A stretch of DNA of 64,000 nt from Fulvivirga ligni. GTDB taxonomy: Bacteria > Bacteroidota > Bacteroidia > Cytophagales > Cyclobacteriaceae. The position numbers were made by a program, and so were the translations under genes. The notes beneath the pieces were generated by a model. It searched no databases and was not told the origin of the DNA. It was given only the letters and a program-made list of their open reading frames with translations. This document shows positions 17,926-27,883 of this stretch, piece by piece (within the stretch, counting starts at the first letter, position 1; each line of letters begins with the position of its first letter). The stretch lies in the NCBI RefSeq assembly GCF_021389935.1, contig NZ_CP089979.1, positions 3,391,001 through 3,455,000 of the forward strand, given 5' to 3'.

Positions 17926-18300
17926 CTATGATTTATATATTAGAACTTCTTTTGCTAAACCGGTTGCATTGAATCTAATGCTGAGGTAGGTGTGTGGTCC
18001 TTGTGTCTGATTGTCACAACTTTCAGCATTGCTTATTTCATAAATGAAAAATTTCTGATTCCTTTTGTAAAGCTCATTCTTGTCCGGTTTGCCCAGTAGC
18101 TCTACCACTTCATCCTGATTGAGTCCTTTAATAACTTCTCTATGGCTATCCAGTTGCTCGCTCATAGCCGCTCTCTTTCCTGAGCAGCCATTGATATCTT
18201 CTTTCCATACTACTTCATCAAAATCTGGGATATCTGCGGTTTTAGGCTGGCAACTAATAACTGAAAGGGCGAATAGGGCAATTAGTATGTTTCGGATCAT
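17926..18300 (-). CDS. Lipoprotein with SmpA/BamE-like motif
   Basis: A 124-residue lipoprotein: signal peptide ending in a lipobox-like ALSVISC (Cys17), an acidic linker, and a compact domain with GLNQDEVVELLGKPDKNELY, the helix-loop typical of small BamE/SmpA-like outer-membrane lipoproteins. Further cysteines (about 39 and 95) might form a disulfide. No functional partner is adjacent. The relation to BamE is structural guesswork from one motif. Confidence 0.7.
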   Translation of the reverse strand: MIRNILIALFALSVISCQPKTADIPDFDEVVWKEDINGCSGKRAAMSEQLDSHREVIKGLNQDEVVELLGKPDKNELYKRNQKFFIYEISNAESCDNQTQGPHTYLSIRFNATGLAKEVLIYKS

Positions 18301-18431
18301 AGGAAATCAATGAATTTTATAGATAAATCTAAAAATGCTCAGTTAACTCCACTGATTTATTACTGAGCAGTGCTCTGCAAAATTAATAGTATTTATGGCT
18401 AAAATAGGCTACGGTATTAGAAATTATGGCA

Positions 18432-18439
18432 TAAATTCG
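18432..18439 (+). promoter_or_regulatory. Possible -7 element inside the 5' part of the DUF1648-like gene
   Basis: TAAATTCG followed by CACCC resembles the Bacteroidetes -7 box. It lies 18 nt before an in-frame ATG at 18458, suggesting that the true start is there and not at 18395. No convincing -33 partner. Confidence 0.35.
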
Positions 18440-18457
18440 CACCCAAATAAGATTGTT

Positions 18458-18907
18458 ATGATAACGCGTTTGATTAAAGCTGTTTGGTTCGTTTCTCTAA
18501 TCGTTAGTCTGGGAGTACTGCTCTATGTGTATGCTAGCTTACCTCAAGATGTAATTTACAAATTAGATGAATTTGGAAATCCGGCAGGCGAGTTCAGTAG
18601 AGAGACCTTCTTCTATTTATCTCTACTTATTTTGGTAGTTGCTAACTTTTCTTTGTACACCGTTTCAAGGTCTTTGCAGTATAGAGATGAATCTATCAAA
18701 CAAATAATGACCAGCTGGCAACTGAGCTTTGCCATGGTGCTGAACTTTTTCTTTGGCGTTATCTGGAACTTCCTTTCATTAGTAAACGGTGGGGAGCATT
18801 ATGAATATACTCACTCAGGATATCTCATTTATGTGGCTCTTGGAGTCATTGCATTATGGGTGATTGCTTTACCAGTGATATTATTGGTAAAAAAGTTTTC
18901 ATCTTAA
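18458..18907 (+). CDS. DUF1648-like membrane protein
   Basis: A 149-residue membrane protein with four predicted transmembrane helices (about residues 5-25, 50-70, 90-110 and 125-145). The segment YASLPQDVIYKLDEFGNPAG resembles the DUF1648 motif found in SdpI-like membrane proteins. The ATG at 18458 (MITRLIKAVWF) is chosen because a -7-like sequence lies just upstream of it; a longer version from 18395 (170 residues) is possible. Function unknown. Confidence 0.7.
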   Translation: MITRLIKAVWFVSLIVSLGVLLYVYASLPQDVIYKLDEFGNPAGEFSRETFFYLSLLILVVANFSLYTVSRSLQYRDESIKQIMTSWQLSFAMVLNFFFGVIWNFLSLVNGGEHYEYTHSGYLIYVALGVIALWVIALPVILLVKKFSS

Positions 18908-18970
18908 AATTTTACTTGAGTTAACTTTTTATAATATTCTGATTTTCAGATTCTTATAATAATTCAAATG

Positions 18971-18998
18971 AAGAGATTTGGTAGCCCGGATCTCTTTT
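18971..18998 (+). terminator. Possible hairpin terminator before parE
   Basis: AAGAGAT (18971-18977) pairs with ATCTCTT (18990-18996), with a partly structured 12-nt loop and a short T-run. It is 63 nt after the DUF1648-like gene and about 80 nt before parE. Confidence 0.5.
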
Positions 18999-19078
18999 CA
19001 ATTCTGTATAAACTCTTGAATAAATGTTAAAATTGATGTTTATTCGCTAGATGTGTTTTTGAAAAAGTATTAGCAAGA

Positions 19079-20947
19079 ATGGCCGAGGAAAAAAAAGTAG
19101 AATATACCGAAGATAGTATTAGATCCCTTGACTGGAAGGAGCATATAAGGCTTCGTCCGGGTATGTACATTGGTAAGCTGGGTGATGGTTCGGCACAAGA
19201 TGATGGTATCTATGTGCTAGTGAAAGAGGTAATAGATAACAGTATTGATGAGCACATGATGGGGCACGGTAGAACCATTGATGTGAAAATTACTGACCAT
19301 AGGGTAGAGGTGAGAGACTACGGTAGAGGTATCCCTTTAGGTAAAGTGGTAGACTGTGTTTCTAAAATTAACACCGGAGGTAAATATGACTCTGGAGCCT
19401 TCCAGAAATCAGTAGGTCTGAATGGTGTGGGTACGAAAGCAGTAAACGCATTATCTAATTACTTCAAGGTACAGTCTTACCGAGATGGAGAAACGAAAGT
19501 AGCCGAGTTTACTAAAGGTGAATTAACCGGCGAAGAGAGCGTGAAGAAATCTAGCGGTAGAAATGGTACTTTAATCGCTTTTGAGCCAGACGGTACTATA
19601 TTCAAAAACTTTAACTTCAGACCTGCTTATTTGAATGACCTTATTTGGAACTACGTGTTTCTGAATGCAGGACTAACCATTAACTTCAACGGCCAGAAGT
19701 TTCATTCTGAAAACGGTCTTAAGGATTTATTAGATAGAAAAACAGAAGAGGATAACCTTAGATATCCTATTATACATCTTAGAGGTAACGATATAGAGGT
19801 TGCCCTGACTCACAGTAACCAATATGGGGAGGAATACTATAGTTTCGTAAACGGTCAGTATACTACTCAGGGAGGAACACATTTGGCAGCTTTTAGAGAA
19901 GCCATTGTAAAAACCGTAAGAGAGTTCTACAAAAAGGATTTTGATGCTTCTGACGTTAGAGCTTCAATAGTAGGAGCCATTGCGGTAAGGGTGCAAGAGC
20001 CGGTATTTGAATCCCAGACCAAAACCAAACTCGGATCGCAAAGTGTAGGCCCGGAAGGACCTACCATGCGTACGTTCGTAAATGACTTCCTGAAAAAGGA
20101 TTTAGATAACTTCCTTCACCGACATGGAGAAATAGCAGATTCACTTTTAAAGAGAATACTGCAGTCTGAAAGAGAGCGAAAGGATATGGCCGGCATTAAA
20201 AAGCTTGCCAATGACAGAGCTAAAAAAGCTAATCTTCATAATAAGAAGCTAAGAGATTGTAGACAGCACTATAATGATAAGAAGGGCGAGCGCGCAGATG
20301 ATACTATGATCTTTATCACTGAGGGAGACTCTGCTAGTGGATCTATCACAAAATCTAGAGACGTACAAACTCAGGCGGTATTCAGTTTAAGAGGAAAGCC
20401 TTTAAACTGCTTTAACCTTACTAAGAAGGTGGTGTATGAAAATGAAGAGTTTAACCTTCTTCAGCACGCCCTGAACATTGAAGACGGTATTGAAAATTTA
20501 AGATACAGAAAGATAGTTATCGCTACAGATGCTGATGTGGATGGTATGCACATTCGTTTGCTATTATTGACTTTCTTTTTACAGTTCTTCCCTGATCTGA
20601 TTAAGCAAGGACATGTTTACATTCTGGATACTCCACTCTTTAGGGTGAGGAACAAGAAGGAAACCATCTATTGCTACAGCGAAGATGAGCGTAGAGCGGC
20701 TATAGCTAAAATAGGAGTAAAGGCAGAGATTACCCGATTTAAGGGATTAGGTGAGATCTCACCTGATGAGTTTAAAGGTTTTATTGGAGATAGTATTAGG
20801 TTAAATCCAATTCACTTATCTAAGGATACCACTATAAATCAGCTTCTTAGTTTCTACATGGGTAAAAATACTCCAGAGCGTCAAAACTTTATTGTGGATA
20901 GATTGAGAGTAGAGAAGGATCTGGTTGAAGAGGAATCAGCTGCTTAA
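19079..20947 (+). CDS. parE: DNA topoisomerase IV subunit B
   Basis: A 622-residue type II topoisomerase ATPase subunit. GHKL ATPase motifs are clear ([15 protein letters not shown] with the catalytic Glu, [24 protein letters not shown]), followed by a transducer domain and a TOPRIM domain with [10 protein letters not shown] and the metal-binding [12 protein letters not shown]. The length and its pairing with parC 1 kb downstream support topoisomerase IV rather than gyrase. Two small genes, satD-like and a membrane protein, separate it from parC. Confidence 0.93.
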   Translation: MAEEKKVEYTEDSIRSLDWKEHIRLRPGMYIGKLGDGSAQDDGIYVLVKEVIDNSIDEHMMGHGRTIDVKITDHRVEVRDYGRGIPLGKVVDCVSKINTGGKYDSGAFQKSVGLNGVGTKAVNALSNYFKVQSYRDGETKVAEFTKGELTGEESVKKSSGRNGTLIAFEPDGTIFKNFNFRPAYLNDLIWNYVFLNAGLTINFNGQKFHSENGLKDLLDRKTEEDNLRYPIIHLRGNDIEVALTHSNQYGEEYYSFVNGQYTTQGGTHLAAFREAIVKTVREFYKKDFDASDVRASIVGAIAVRVQEPVFESQTKTKLGSQSVGPEGPTMRTFVNDFLKKDLDNFLHRHGEIADSLLKRILQSERERKDMAGIKKLANDRAKKANLHNKKLRDCRQHYNDKKGERADDTMIFITEGDSASGSITKSRDVQTQAVFSLRGKPLNCFNLTKKVVYENEEFNLLQHALNIEDGIENLRYRKIVIATDADVDGMHIRLLLLTFFLQFFPDLIKQGHVYILDTPLFRVRNKKETIYCYSEDERRAAIAKIGVKAEITRFKGLGEISPDEFKGFIGDSIRLNPIHLSKDTTINQLLSFYMGKNTPERQNFIVDRLRVEKDLVEEESAA

Positions 20948-20976
20948 CTTTGTATTATTTATGCAAAAATTTAATT

Positions 20977-21008
20977 TTTGTATTTTTTTTACAAAATATC
21001 TATTTTTG
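20977..21008 (+). promoter_or_regulatory. Sigma-A promoter of the satD-like gene
   Basis: TTTG (20977-20980), 20-nt spacer, TATTTTTG (21001-21008). The predicted transcription start falls almost on the ATG codons at 21014/21017, so the message may be leaderless. The promoter shows that the satD-like gene and parC can be transcribed independently of parE. Confidence 0.6.
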
Positions 21009-21013
21009 TATTC

Positions 21014-21643
21014 ATGATGCAAAAAGATAAGTACCATATTATAATGGCAGACATTATTGATAGCTCCGATAAAAACGGCGAATCATTAATGAAGCATTTT
21101 AAAAATATGGTATCTACAATTAACCAGGAGATGAAGGAGAGCATTGTATCTCCACTCACCATTACGCTGGGAGATGAGTTTCAGGGTATTGTAGACTCAA
21201 TGGAATCAGCAGCAAAAGTCATATTCCAAATGGATGAGATGCTGCTACTGGCAGAAACAAGTTACCGGTTAAGGTTTGTTGTTAACTATGGCATAATCGA
21301 TACCGCCATAGCTACCGACAGGGCTTATGAGATGCTGGGAGATGGACTTACATCAGCCAGAAGAGCTCTAAATAACCTTAAATCTGCCGAAAGTGATATT
21401 CTGGTAGAAGGGGTGGATCAAAAGGATAATTTGAACATGGCTTTTCGTTTATACCGAGCGTTATATAACGACTGGAATGAAAAAGATAAGCCCATTGCTA
21501 AAAGCTTTTTAGAAAACAACGATTATAAGGAAGTGGCAGATATATTTGATAAGGATATATCCACCATGTGGAGAAGGCAGAAAAGTTTAAAAATAGATGA
21601 ATATATAATAGCCCGAAACCTAATTTACAATCTAAGCTCATGA
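21014..21643 (+). CDS. SatD-family protein
   Basis: A 209-residue cytoplasmic protein of the SatD family, named after an acid-tolerance locus of Streptococcus mutans; its biochemical role is unknown. The N-terminal phrase IIMADIIDSSDKNGE and LTITLGDEFQGIVDS are typical. The C-terminal third contains a helix-turn-helix-like segment (YKEVADIFDKDISTMWRRQK). ATG at 21014 (or 21017) is used because a promoter occupies the upstream 36 nt of the longer frame. It overlaps the next gene by ATGA and sits between parE and parC. Confidence 0.85.
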   Translation: MMQKDKYHIIMADIIDSSDKNGESLMKHFKNMVSTINQEMKESIVSPLTITLGDEFQGIVDSMESAAKVIFQMDEMLLLAETSYRLRFVVNYGIIDTAIATDRAYEMLGDGLTSARRALNNLKSAESDILVEGVDQKDNLNMAFRLYRALYNDWNEKDKPIAKSFLENNDYKEVADIFDKDISTMWRRQKSLKIDEYIIARNLIYNLSS

Positions 21644-21978
21644 ATGGTGTTTTACTGGTCATTTTAATCATAATAGGCTGCGAAGCCCTGGCTACATTCA
21701 TTTTCTGGTTGCTAGCCAGAATTAACAAAAAAGGCCATGTAAACAACAAGATTAATATTGGTAGTGTAGTGAAAGGGATGTTAGAGCGTGCCTTCGTGAC
21801 ATTTTCCATGGTAAATGGTATCACACAATCACTTACACTTTTTGCGGCGCTTAAAATCGCTACCAGAATAAAAGATGAAGAGAATAAGATTTCGAATGAC
21901 TATTATTTGTTAGGAAACCTTTTATCAATAACGCTGGCTATCATTTACAGCCAGTTGATTATTAAATATATTGGATGA
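21640..21978 (+). CDS. Small membrane protein coupled to satD
   Basis: A 112-residue protein with about three transmembrane segments (residues 3-25, about 50-70 and 88-110). The phrase NDYYLLGNLLSITLAIIYS near the C-terminus is the most distinctive part. It is translationally coupled to the satD-like gene through an ATGA overlap; SatD proteins are often followed by a small membrane gene, so the two probably act together. No specific family recognised. Confidence 0.7.
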   Translation: MNGVLLVILIIIGCEALATFIFWLLARINKKGHVNNKINIGSVVKGMLERAFVTFSMVNGITQSLTLFAALKIATRIKDEENKISNDYYLLGNLLSITLAIIYSQLIIKYIG

Positions 21979-21995
21979 TAATTTTTTAAAATACA

Positions 21996-24581
21996 ATGGC
22001 TGAGGAAAACGCTGAAAATAACGAATTACACGAAAATGAAGACACCATACATGACTTCACCCCAGTGTCTGGCATGTATGAAAACTGGTTTTTAGATTAT
22101 GCCTCTTATGTAATACTGGAAAGAGCCGTACCTGCTATCGAGGATGGTTTTAAGCCAGTACAACGTAGAATTATGCATGCCATGAAGGAAATGGACGATG
22201 GCCGTTTCAATAAAGTGGCAAACGTAATAGGTAGTACCATGCAGTATCACCCTCATGGTGATGCCTCCATTGGTGATGCCATTGTAAATATTGGTCAAAA
22301 AGACCTCCTGATAGAAACTCAGGGTAACTGGGGAGACGTAAGAACAGGTGATAGTGCAGCAGCACCTCGATATATTGAGGCCAGACTCTCTAAATTTGCG
22401 CTAGACGTAGTTTACAACCCACAAACCACAGACTGGCAGCTTTCTTATGATGGACGTAAGAAGGAGCCCGTAACCTTACCAGTAAAGTTTCCATTGCTAT
22501 TGGCGCAGGGAGTAGAAGGTATTGCCGTAGGTTTATCTACCAAAATACTTCCTCATAACTTCTGTGAGATTATTAAAGGCTCTATCGATCACCTGAAAGG
22601 TAAGAAGCCTCAGGTGTTCCCGGATTTCCCAACCGGTGGTATGGCTGACTTTTCTGATTATAATGAAGGTATCAGAGGTGGAAAAGTAAAGGTCCGTGCT
22701 AAAATTGAAGAGTACGATAAGAAAACTCTTGTTATCAAAGACATTCCATTTGGTACTACCACTACCAGCCTTATTGACTCCATTATCAAAGCAAATGATA
22801 AGGGTAAAATAAAAGTAAAGCAAGTGGTAGATAACACTGCGCAGGATGTGGAGATCTTAGTGTCTCTTGCGCCGGGGCAGTCGCCAGATATTACCATTGA
22901 TGCACTCTATGCCTTTACTGATTGCGAGTCTTCTATTTCACCAAACGCTTGTGTGATTATAGATGATAAACCACATTTCATATCAGTAAATGATATCCTC
23001 AGAATCAGTACAGATCAGACCGTTGATCTTTTAACTCAGGAGCTGGAGATCAAGAAAGGTGAGTTGATGGAGAAAATTCTTTTCTCATCACTTGAGAAAA
23101 TCTTCATTGAGAATAGAATATATAGAGACATTGAAGAGTGTGAAACCTGGGAAGCAGTAATACAAACTATTGACAAAGGATTAGATCCATATAAGCCTCA
23201 GTTCTACAGAGACATTACTCAGGATGACATTGTTAAGCTTACTGAGATCAGAATTAAGCGTATTTCTAAATTTGACTCGTTCAAATCTGATGAGCTTTTA
23301 AGAAAGCTTGAAGAAGAACTGAAGGAAACGGAATATCACTTAGCTAATATTATCGATTTCGCTATTAATTACTATACTACCTTGTTAGAAAAGTATGGTA
23401 AAGGAAGAGAGCGTAAAACAGAAATCAAGTCATTTGATGCCATTGATACTACCATTGTGGCAGCTAATAACCAAAAACTATACGTAAACAGAACAGACGG
23501 TTTTATTGGCTACGGACTTAAAAAAGATGAATTTGTATGCGAATGCTCTGATTTAGATGATATCATCGTCTTAAGAAGAGATGGTAAGTGCGTGGTGTCC
23601 AGAATTGCAGATAAAGTGTTCATGGGGAAAGATATTCTTCATGTAGGTGTCTGGCAGAAAGGGGATGAACGTATGACGTATAACTTGGTTTATCTGGATG
23701 GTAAAACGGGCAGATCGATGGTGAAGAGATTCAATGTAACCGCTATTACCAGAGATAAGGAGTATGACCTTACCAAGAAAGCCAAAGGTTCAAAGGTGTT
23801 ATACCTTTCAGCTAACCCGAATGGTGAGGCAGAAATCATTAACGTGAAACTTACCTCAGGTTCAAAAGCAAGAAAGAAAGTATTTGATTTTGACTTTGCA
23901 GAGATCGAAATTAAAGGTAGAGGAGCAGGTGGTAACATTCTTACTCGCTACCCGGTGAGAAAAATTGAACTCAAATCGGAGGGTGTATCTACATTAAGTG
24001 GTTTAGATATCTGGTATGATGAGTCTGTTGGTCGTTTAAATAAAGACGAAAGAGGTATTCATATCGGTAATTTTAACGGAGATGATAATGTGCTGGTAGT
24101 CTATAAAGATGGAAGCTATGAGCTTACGTCTTATGAACTTACTAACCATTATGAAGCACCTAAGATAATGCTTATTGAACGCTTCAATCCGAAGAAGGCA
24201 GTTTCAGTGGTTCATTATGATGGCGATAGTAAGAATTACTACGTGAAGAGGTTCATGATCGAAACCAGAACTACCAATAAGAAATTTACTTTTATCAGTG
24301 AGGCTTCTGGATCCAAGCTAGTAGTTGTTTCTACTATGGATAAGGCGATTGTAGAAGTAGAGTTTATTAGAGGTAAAGGCAAAGATAAAGAGGTAGAAGA
24401 ATTAGCTCTGGATGCCCTTATTGATATTAAAGGGTGGAAAGCCATGGGTAATAAGCTCTCACAATACACGGTGAAAAAGGTGAAATATGTGGGTGGTGAG
24501 AACATTGAGCCCGTAAAGAACGATAACAATGAGGATGAAGATGATGATTACGGAGTGGGAGATACCATTCAGCTTTTCTAA
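21996..24581 (+). CDS. parC: DNA topoisomerase IV subunit A
   Basis: An 861-residue type IIA topoisomerase breakage-reunion subunit that decatenates daughter chromosomes with ParE. The winged-helix region holds GFKPVQRRIMHAM and YHPHGDASIGDAIV (quinolone-resistance region, with Ala at the GyrA Ser83 position and Asp at the Asp87 position), and the catalytic Tyr126 in APRYIEARLS. A tower and coiled-coil domain follow (to about 500), then a C-terminal beta-pinwheel (about 510-840) and an acidic tail (NNEDEDDDYGVGD). It starts 17 nt after the small membrane gene. Confidence 0.94.
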   Translation: MAEENAENNELHENEDTIHDFTPVSGMYENWFLDYASYVILERAVPAIEDGFKPVQRRIMHAMKEMDDGRFNKVANVIGSTMQYHPHGDASIGDAIVNIGQKDLLIETQGNWGDVRTGDSAAAPRYIEARLSKFALDVVYNPQTTDWQLSYDGRKKEPVTLPVKFPLLLAQGVEGIAVGLSTKILPHNFCEIIKGSIDHLKGKKPQVFPDFPTGGMADFSDYNEGIRGGKVKVRAKIEEYDKKTLVIKDIPFGTTTTSLIDSIIKANDKGKIKVKQVVDNTAQDVEILVSLAPGQSPDITIDALYAFTDCESSISPNACVIIDDKPHFISVNDILRISTDQTVDLLTQELEIKKGELMEKILFSSLEKIFIENRIYRDIEECETWEAVIQTIDKGLDPYKPQFYRDITQDDIVKLTEIRIKRISKFDSFKSDELLRKLEEELKETEYHLANIIDFAINYYTTLLEKYGKGRERKTEIKSFDAIDTTIVAANNQKLYVNRTDGFIGYGLKKDEFVCECSDLDDIIVLRRDGKCVVSRIADKVFMGKDILHVGVWQKGDERMTYNLVYLDGKTGRSMVKRFNVTAITRDKEYDLTKKAKGSKVLYLSANPNGEAEIINVKLTSGSKARKKVFDFDFAEIEIKGRGAGGNILTRYPVRKIELKSEGVSTLSGLDIWYDESVGRLNKDERGIHIGNFNGDDNVLVVYKDGSYELTSYELTNHYEAPKIMLIERFNPKKAVSVVHYDGDSKNYYVKRFMIETRTTNKKFTFISEASGSKLVVVSTMDKAIVEVEFIRGKGKDKEVEELALDALIDIKGWKAMGNKLSQYTVKKVKYVGGENIEPVKNDNNEDEDDDYGVGDTIQLF

Positions 24582-24630
24582 AAAATCCTCATCTTAAATA
24601 ACTTATAAGAAATAAATATCGTTACTATCA

Positions 24631-24660
24631 TACTCCTGCAATTAACTGCAGGAGTATTTT
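24631..24660 (+). terminator. Terminator after parC
   Basis: A 10-bp perfect stem (TACTCCTGCA at 24631-24640, complement at 24647-24656), 6-nt loop and a TTTT run, 49 nt after the parC stop and 7 nt before the SanA-like ATG. Confidence 0.82.
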
Positions 24661-24667
24661 GATTTAA

Positions 24668-25312
24668 ATGAAAGCAATAAAACTAGTATTTAAAGTTTGT
24701 ACTGCTGCATTTATATTCCTTGTCTTAGTGGTGGTCATAACTAATCTATGGATTTACCTGGCTACAAAAGATCAGGTCTATAAAGACATGGATGACCTTC
24801 CTGCTGCTGAGGTAGGGCTGGTGCTTGGTACCAGTAATTTTTTAATGAATGGATCGCCCAATCCTTTTTTTGCTGAGCGAATGGAGACTGCCGCTGAGTT
24901 ATATAAATCGGGCAAAATCAAACATATTCTGGTAAGTGGTGATAATCGAAGCAGGTATTATAATGAACCTGTAAAGATGCAAAAGGCACTTTTAAAATTA
25001 GGCGTACCGGCCGAAGCTATGACTTTGGACTACGCCGGATTAAGGACTTTAGACTCCATAGTGAGGTGTAAAAAGATCTTTGGCCAGGATAATGTTATTA
25101 TCATTACACAATATTTTCATGGATTGCGCGCTCTCTTCATTAGTAACTATTATGATATGGAAAGTGTGGTGATGGCTACCGATAAAGTGGAAATATCAAC
25201 CTGGAATGTGAAGATAAGAGAATGCTTTGCCAGGACACTTGCGGTGTGGGATCTGTATATAGTAAAAAAAGAACCTAGATTTTTGGGTGAAAAGGAAACC
25301 CTGGACATCTAA
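24668..25312 (+). CDS. SanA/YdcF-family (DUF218) membrane protein
   Basis: A 214-residue inner-membrane anchored protein of the ElyC/SanA/YdcF family, linked in enterobacteria to envelope barrier function. One N-terminal transmembrane helix (about 8-30), then a periplasmic DUF218 domain: VGLVLGTSNFLMNGSPNPFF, HILVSGDNRSRYYNEP and VIIITQYFHGLRAL are the family signatures. The length is close to SanA (about 239). Its start immediately follows the parC terminator. Confidence 0.88.
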   Translation: MKAIKLVFKVCTAAFIFLVLVVVITNLWIYLATKDQVYKDMDDLPAAEVGLVLGTSNFLMNGSPNPFFAERMETAAELYKSGKIKHILVSGDNRSRYYNEPVKMQKALLKLGVPAEAMTLDYAGLRTLDSIVRCKKIFGQDNVIIITQYFHGLRALFISNYYDMESVVMATDKVEISTWNVKIRECFARTLAVWDLYIVKKEPRFLGEKETLDI

Positions 25313-25332
25313 AATCGGTTCAAGTTAATCGT

Positions 25333-27858
25333 GTGAACAATCGTATTATATTATTGAAAAACCTAAATAATTTTGTTCGTGGGGCAGGGGCTGTGTTGGC
25401 CTTATTTTTTATTTCGTTTCAAGCCTACTCTCAATCTATTGCCGTTACAGGTAAAGTAACAGACGCAAATAGTGGAGACCCAATACCATTTGCCAACGTA
25501 GTGTTTAAAGGTACTGACATAGGTACTACTACAGATTTTGAAGGATACTATAAGCTACAGACCACCAAAAAGGTGGATTCACTTTCTGTGTCCTACATCG
25601 GCTATATTTCCAAAACTAAAGCGGTGATGGGACCTACACAACGTCTGGATTTTCAGCTAGAAGAAGATGTGGTTAATCTTCAAGAGGTAGTTTTCATAGC
25701 AGGAGAAAACCCAGCCTTTGAAATTATGCGTAATGTCATGGCTAATAAGGATAAGAATGACAAAAGATCTTTAGCTGCTTATGATTATGAGACTTATACA
25801 AAGATTGAAATTGATGTAGATAACATTACAGATAAGTTTAAGAAGCGTAAAATCATGCAGAAGATTACCAGCGTGATGGATAGCGTGGAACATCTGGCCG
25901 GTGAAGATGGAAAGCCCATTTTACCAATATTCATTTCTGAGTCATTATCTAAATATTACTACAGGAGCGATCCGAAGCTGAAACATGAGAATATTCTAAA
26001 AACCAAGATTACTGGTGTTGGTATTGAAGATGGTACTTTGGTGTCTCAGTTTATAGGCAGCTCTTTTCAGGAATACAATTTTTATCAAAACTGGCTGAAT
26101 ATAGTAAGCAAAGACTTTGTTTCTCCAATTGCCGATGGCTGGAAGTTATATTATGACTATGACCTTACCGATAGTGCCTACAGAGATAATGATTTCTGCT
26201 ATAGATTAGATTTTTACCCTAAAAGTGAGCAGGATCTAGCCTTTCAGGGCACCATGTGGATCACAAAGGATGGTTATGCACTGAAACAGATAGATGCCAC
26301 GGTTCCTAAAACCGCTAACCTTAACTATATCGAAAAAATTAAAATCCAGCAGGAGCTGGAGCCTACCAGTGCAGGTCCATGGATTCCTGTGAAGAATAGG
26401 GTTCTGCTTGATATTGGGGAGGTTACAGATAAGATGGCCGGTGTTTTGGCAAAGTTCTACACCAGTAATAGAAAGGTCAACGTAAATACACCTCAGGAGC
26501 TTAAATTCTATGCCCAGCCCATCAAGGTAGAAGAGGATTTTAACCTCAATAATGGCAATGACTTTTGGGATTCTCACAGGCATGAGCCCTTGTCGTCTAC
26601 AGAACTCAGTGTTTATAAGATGATTGACACTCTGAAGAATATTCCTGTAGTAAAGACTTACACTGAAATACTCAAGGTGGCCATCAACGGCTATAAAAAA
26701 GTAGGCAAGTTTGACGTGGGACCATATCTGAGTCTTTACTCCAACAATACAGTAGAGGGGCATCGTTTCCAAATTGGGGCCAAGACCAATATCGACTTTA
26801 GCGACAAATGGGTGCTGGGAGCCAGAGTGGCATATGGTTTAGGTGATGAGCGATTCAAGTATCAGGGTTTTGTAGAACGGATAATAGACCGGCAAAAATG
26901 GACCACAGTCAGGGCTCAGTATACCAGAGATATAGATCAGGTGGGGCTGGCAGCGGAAGACCTTCTGGGTAACTATATATTTCTGGCTGCCACAAGATAT
27001 GGGAATCTTATAAGGCCTTACCGGTATGATCAAGCTAAATTCTCTATGCAGAGAGAAGTAGTGAAAGGGTTTACGCCGAAGCTGACTTTAAACTACAAAA
27101 CCTTTGACCCGCTGTATAATTTTGAGTATTACACAGGAGAAGGTGCTGAGCAGTCTAGTCATTTTGAAACGGCTGAAGCTATTGTGGAAGCCAGGTACGC
27201 TAAAGGTGAGCTTTTTGTACAAAATGATAATGACCGCATTAGCTTAGGTACATTGAAATGGCCCATATTCACTATGCGCTACACTAGAGGCTTTAAGGGT
27301 ATTATGGGTAGTGATTTCGACTATAATAAGTTAGGACTTAATATCTACGATGATTTGCGTCTGGGATTCTTCGGTACCAGTAGCTTTACCCTAACAGGAG
27401 AGCATATCTTTGAAACACTTCCTTATCCGTTGCTTAAAGCGCATATTGGTAACGAATCTCTGTTTTATACCACAGCGGCATTCAACCTCATGAATTACTC
27501 TGAGTTTGTCAGTGATACCTATGTTTCTTTGAAGTATAACCATTATTTCCAGGGCTTTATTCTAAATAGAATACCATTAATGAGAAAGCTCAAATGGAGA
27601 CTTTTGGCTACAGCTAATGTTATCTACGGTCAGTTAAGTGATGACAACAAAGCATTAATAGCAGAAACTACCAGTGCAGGAGAGGAGATAGAACCTATTA
27701 ATTCATTTAAGAAAAACACTCCTTACGTGGAAGTGGGGTATGGTGTAGAGAACATATTTAAAATTTTAAGAGTAGATTTCTTACATCGTCTGAATTATTT
27801 AGATAATCCTGATGTAAGTAAATTCGGAGTGAAGATTAGCTTCCAGTTTATTTTATAA
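25333..27858 (+). CDS. DUF5686 / carboxypeptidase-like regulatory domain outer-membrane protein
   Basis: An 841-residue protein with a signal peptide ending FISFQAYSQ, a carboxypeptidase-like regulatory domain (about 36-120, GDPIPFANVVFKGTDIGTTT) and a long DUF5686 region predicted to form an outer-membrane beta-barrel, ending in Leu (ISFQFIL). Typical of Bacteroidetes; function unknown. The only starts before the signal peptide are GTG at 25333 and a possible TTG 21 nt later, so the exact N-terminus is uncertain. It is followed closely by a TPR lipoprotein. Confidence 0.88.
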   Translation: MNNRIILLKNLNNFVRGAGAVLALFFISFQAYSQSIAVTGKVTDANSGDPIPFANVVFKGTDIGTTTDFEGYYKLQTTKKVDSLSVSYIGYISKTKAVMGPTQRLDFQLEEDVVNLQEVVFIAGENPAFEIMRNVMANKDKNDKRSLAAYDYETYTKIEIDVDNITDKFKKRKIMQKITSVMDSVEHLAGEDGKPILPIFISESLSKYYYRSDPKLKHENILKTKITGVGIEDGTLVSQFIGSSFQEYNFYQNWLNIVSKDFVSPIADGWKLYYDYDLTDSAYRDNDFCYRLDFYPKSEQDLAFQGTMWITKDGYALKQIDATVPKTANLNYIEKIKIQQELEPTSAGPWIPVKNRVLLDIGEVTDKMAGVLAKFYTSNRKVNVNTPQELKFYAQPIKVEEDFNLNNGNDFWDSHRHEPLSSTELSVYKMIDTLKNIPVVKTYTEILKVAINGYKKVGKFDVGPYLSLYSNNTVEGHRFQIGAKTNIDFSDKWVLGARVAYGLGDERFKYQGFVERIIDRQKWTTVRAQYTRDIDQVGLAAEDLLGNYIFLAATRYGNLIRPYRYDQAKFSMQREVVKGFTPKLTLNYKTFDPLYNFEYYTGEGAEQSSHFETAEAIVEARYAKGELFVQNDNDRISLGTLKWPIFTMRYTRGFKGIMGSDFDYNKLGLNIYDDLRLGFFGTSSFTLTGEHIFETLPYPLLKAHIGNESLFYTTAAFNLMNYSEFVSDTYVSLKYNHYFQGFILNRIPLMRKLKWRLLATANVIYGQLSDDNKALIAETTSAGEEIEPINSFKKNTPYVEVGYGVENIFKILRVDFLHRLNYLDNPDVSKFGVKISFQFIL

Positions 27859-27883
27859 CTTTACAGAAGCCAATTTCTACAAA

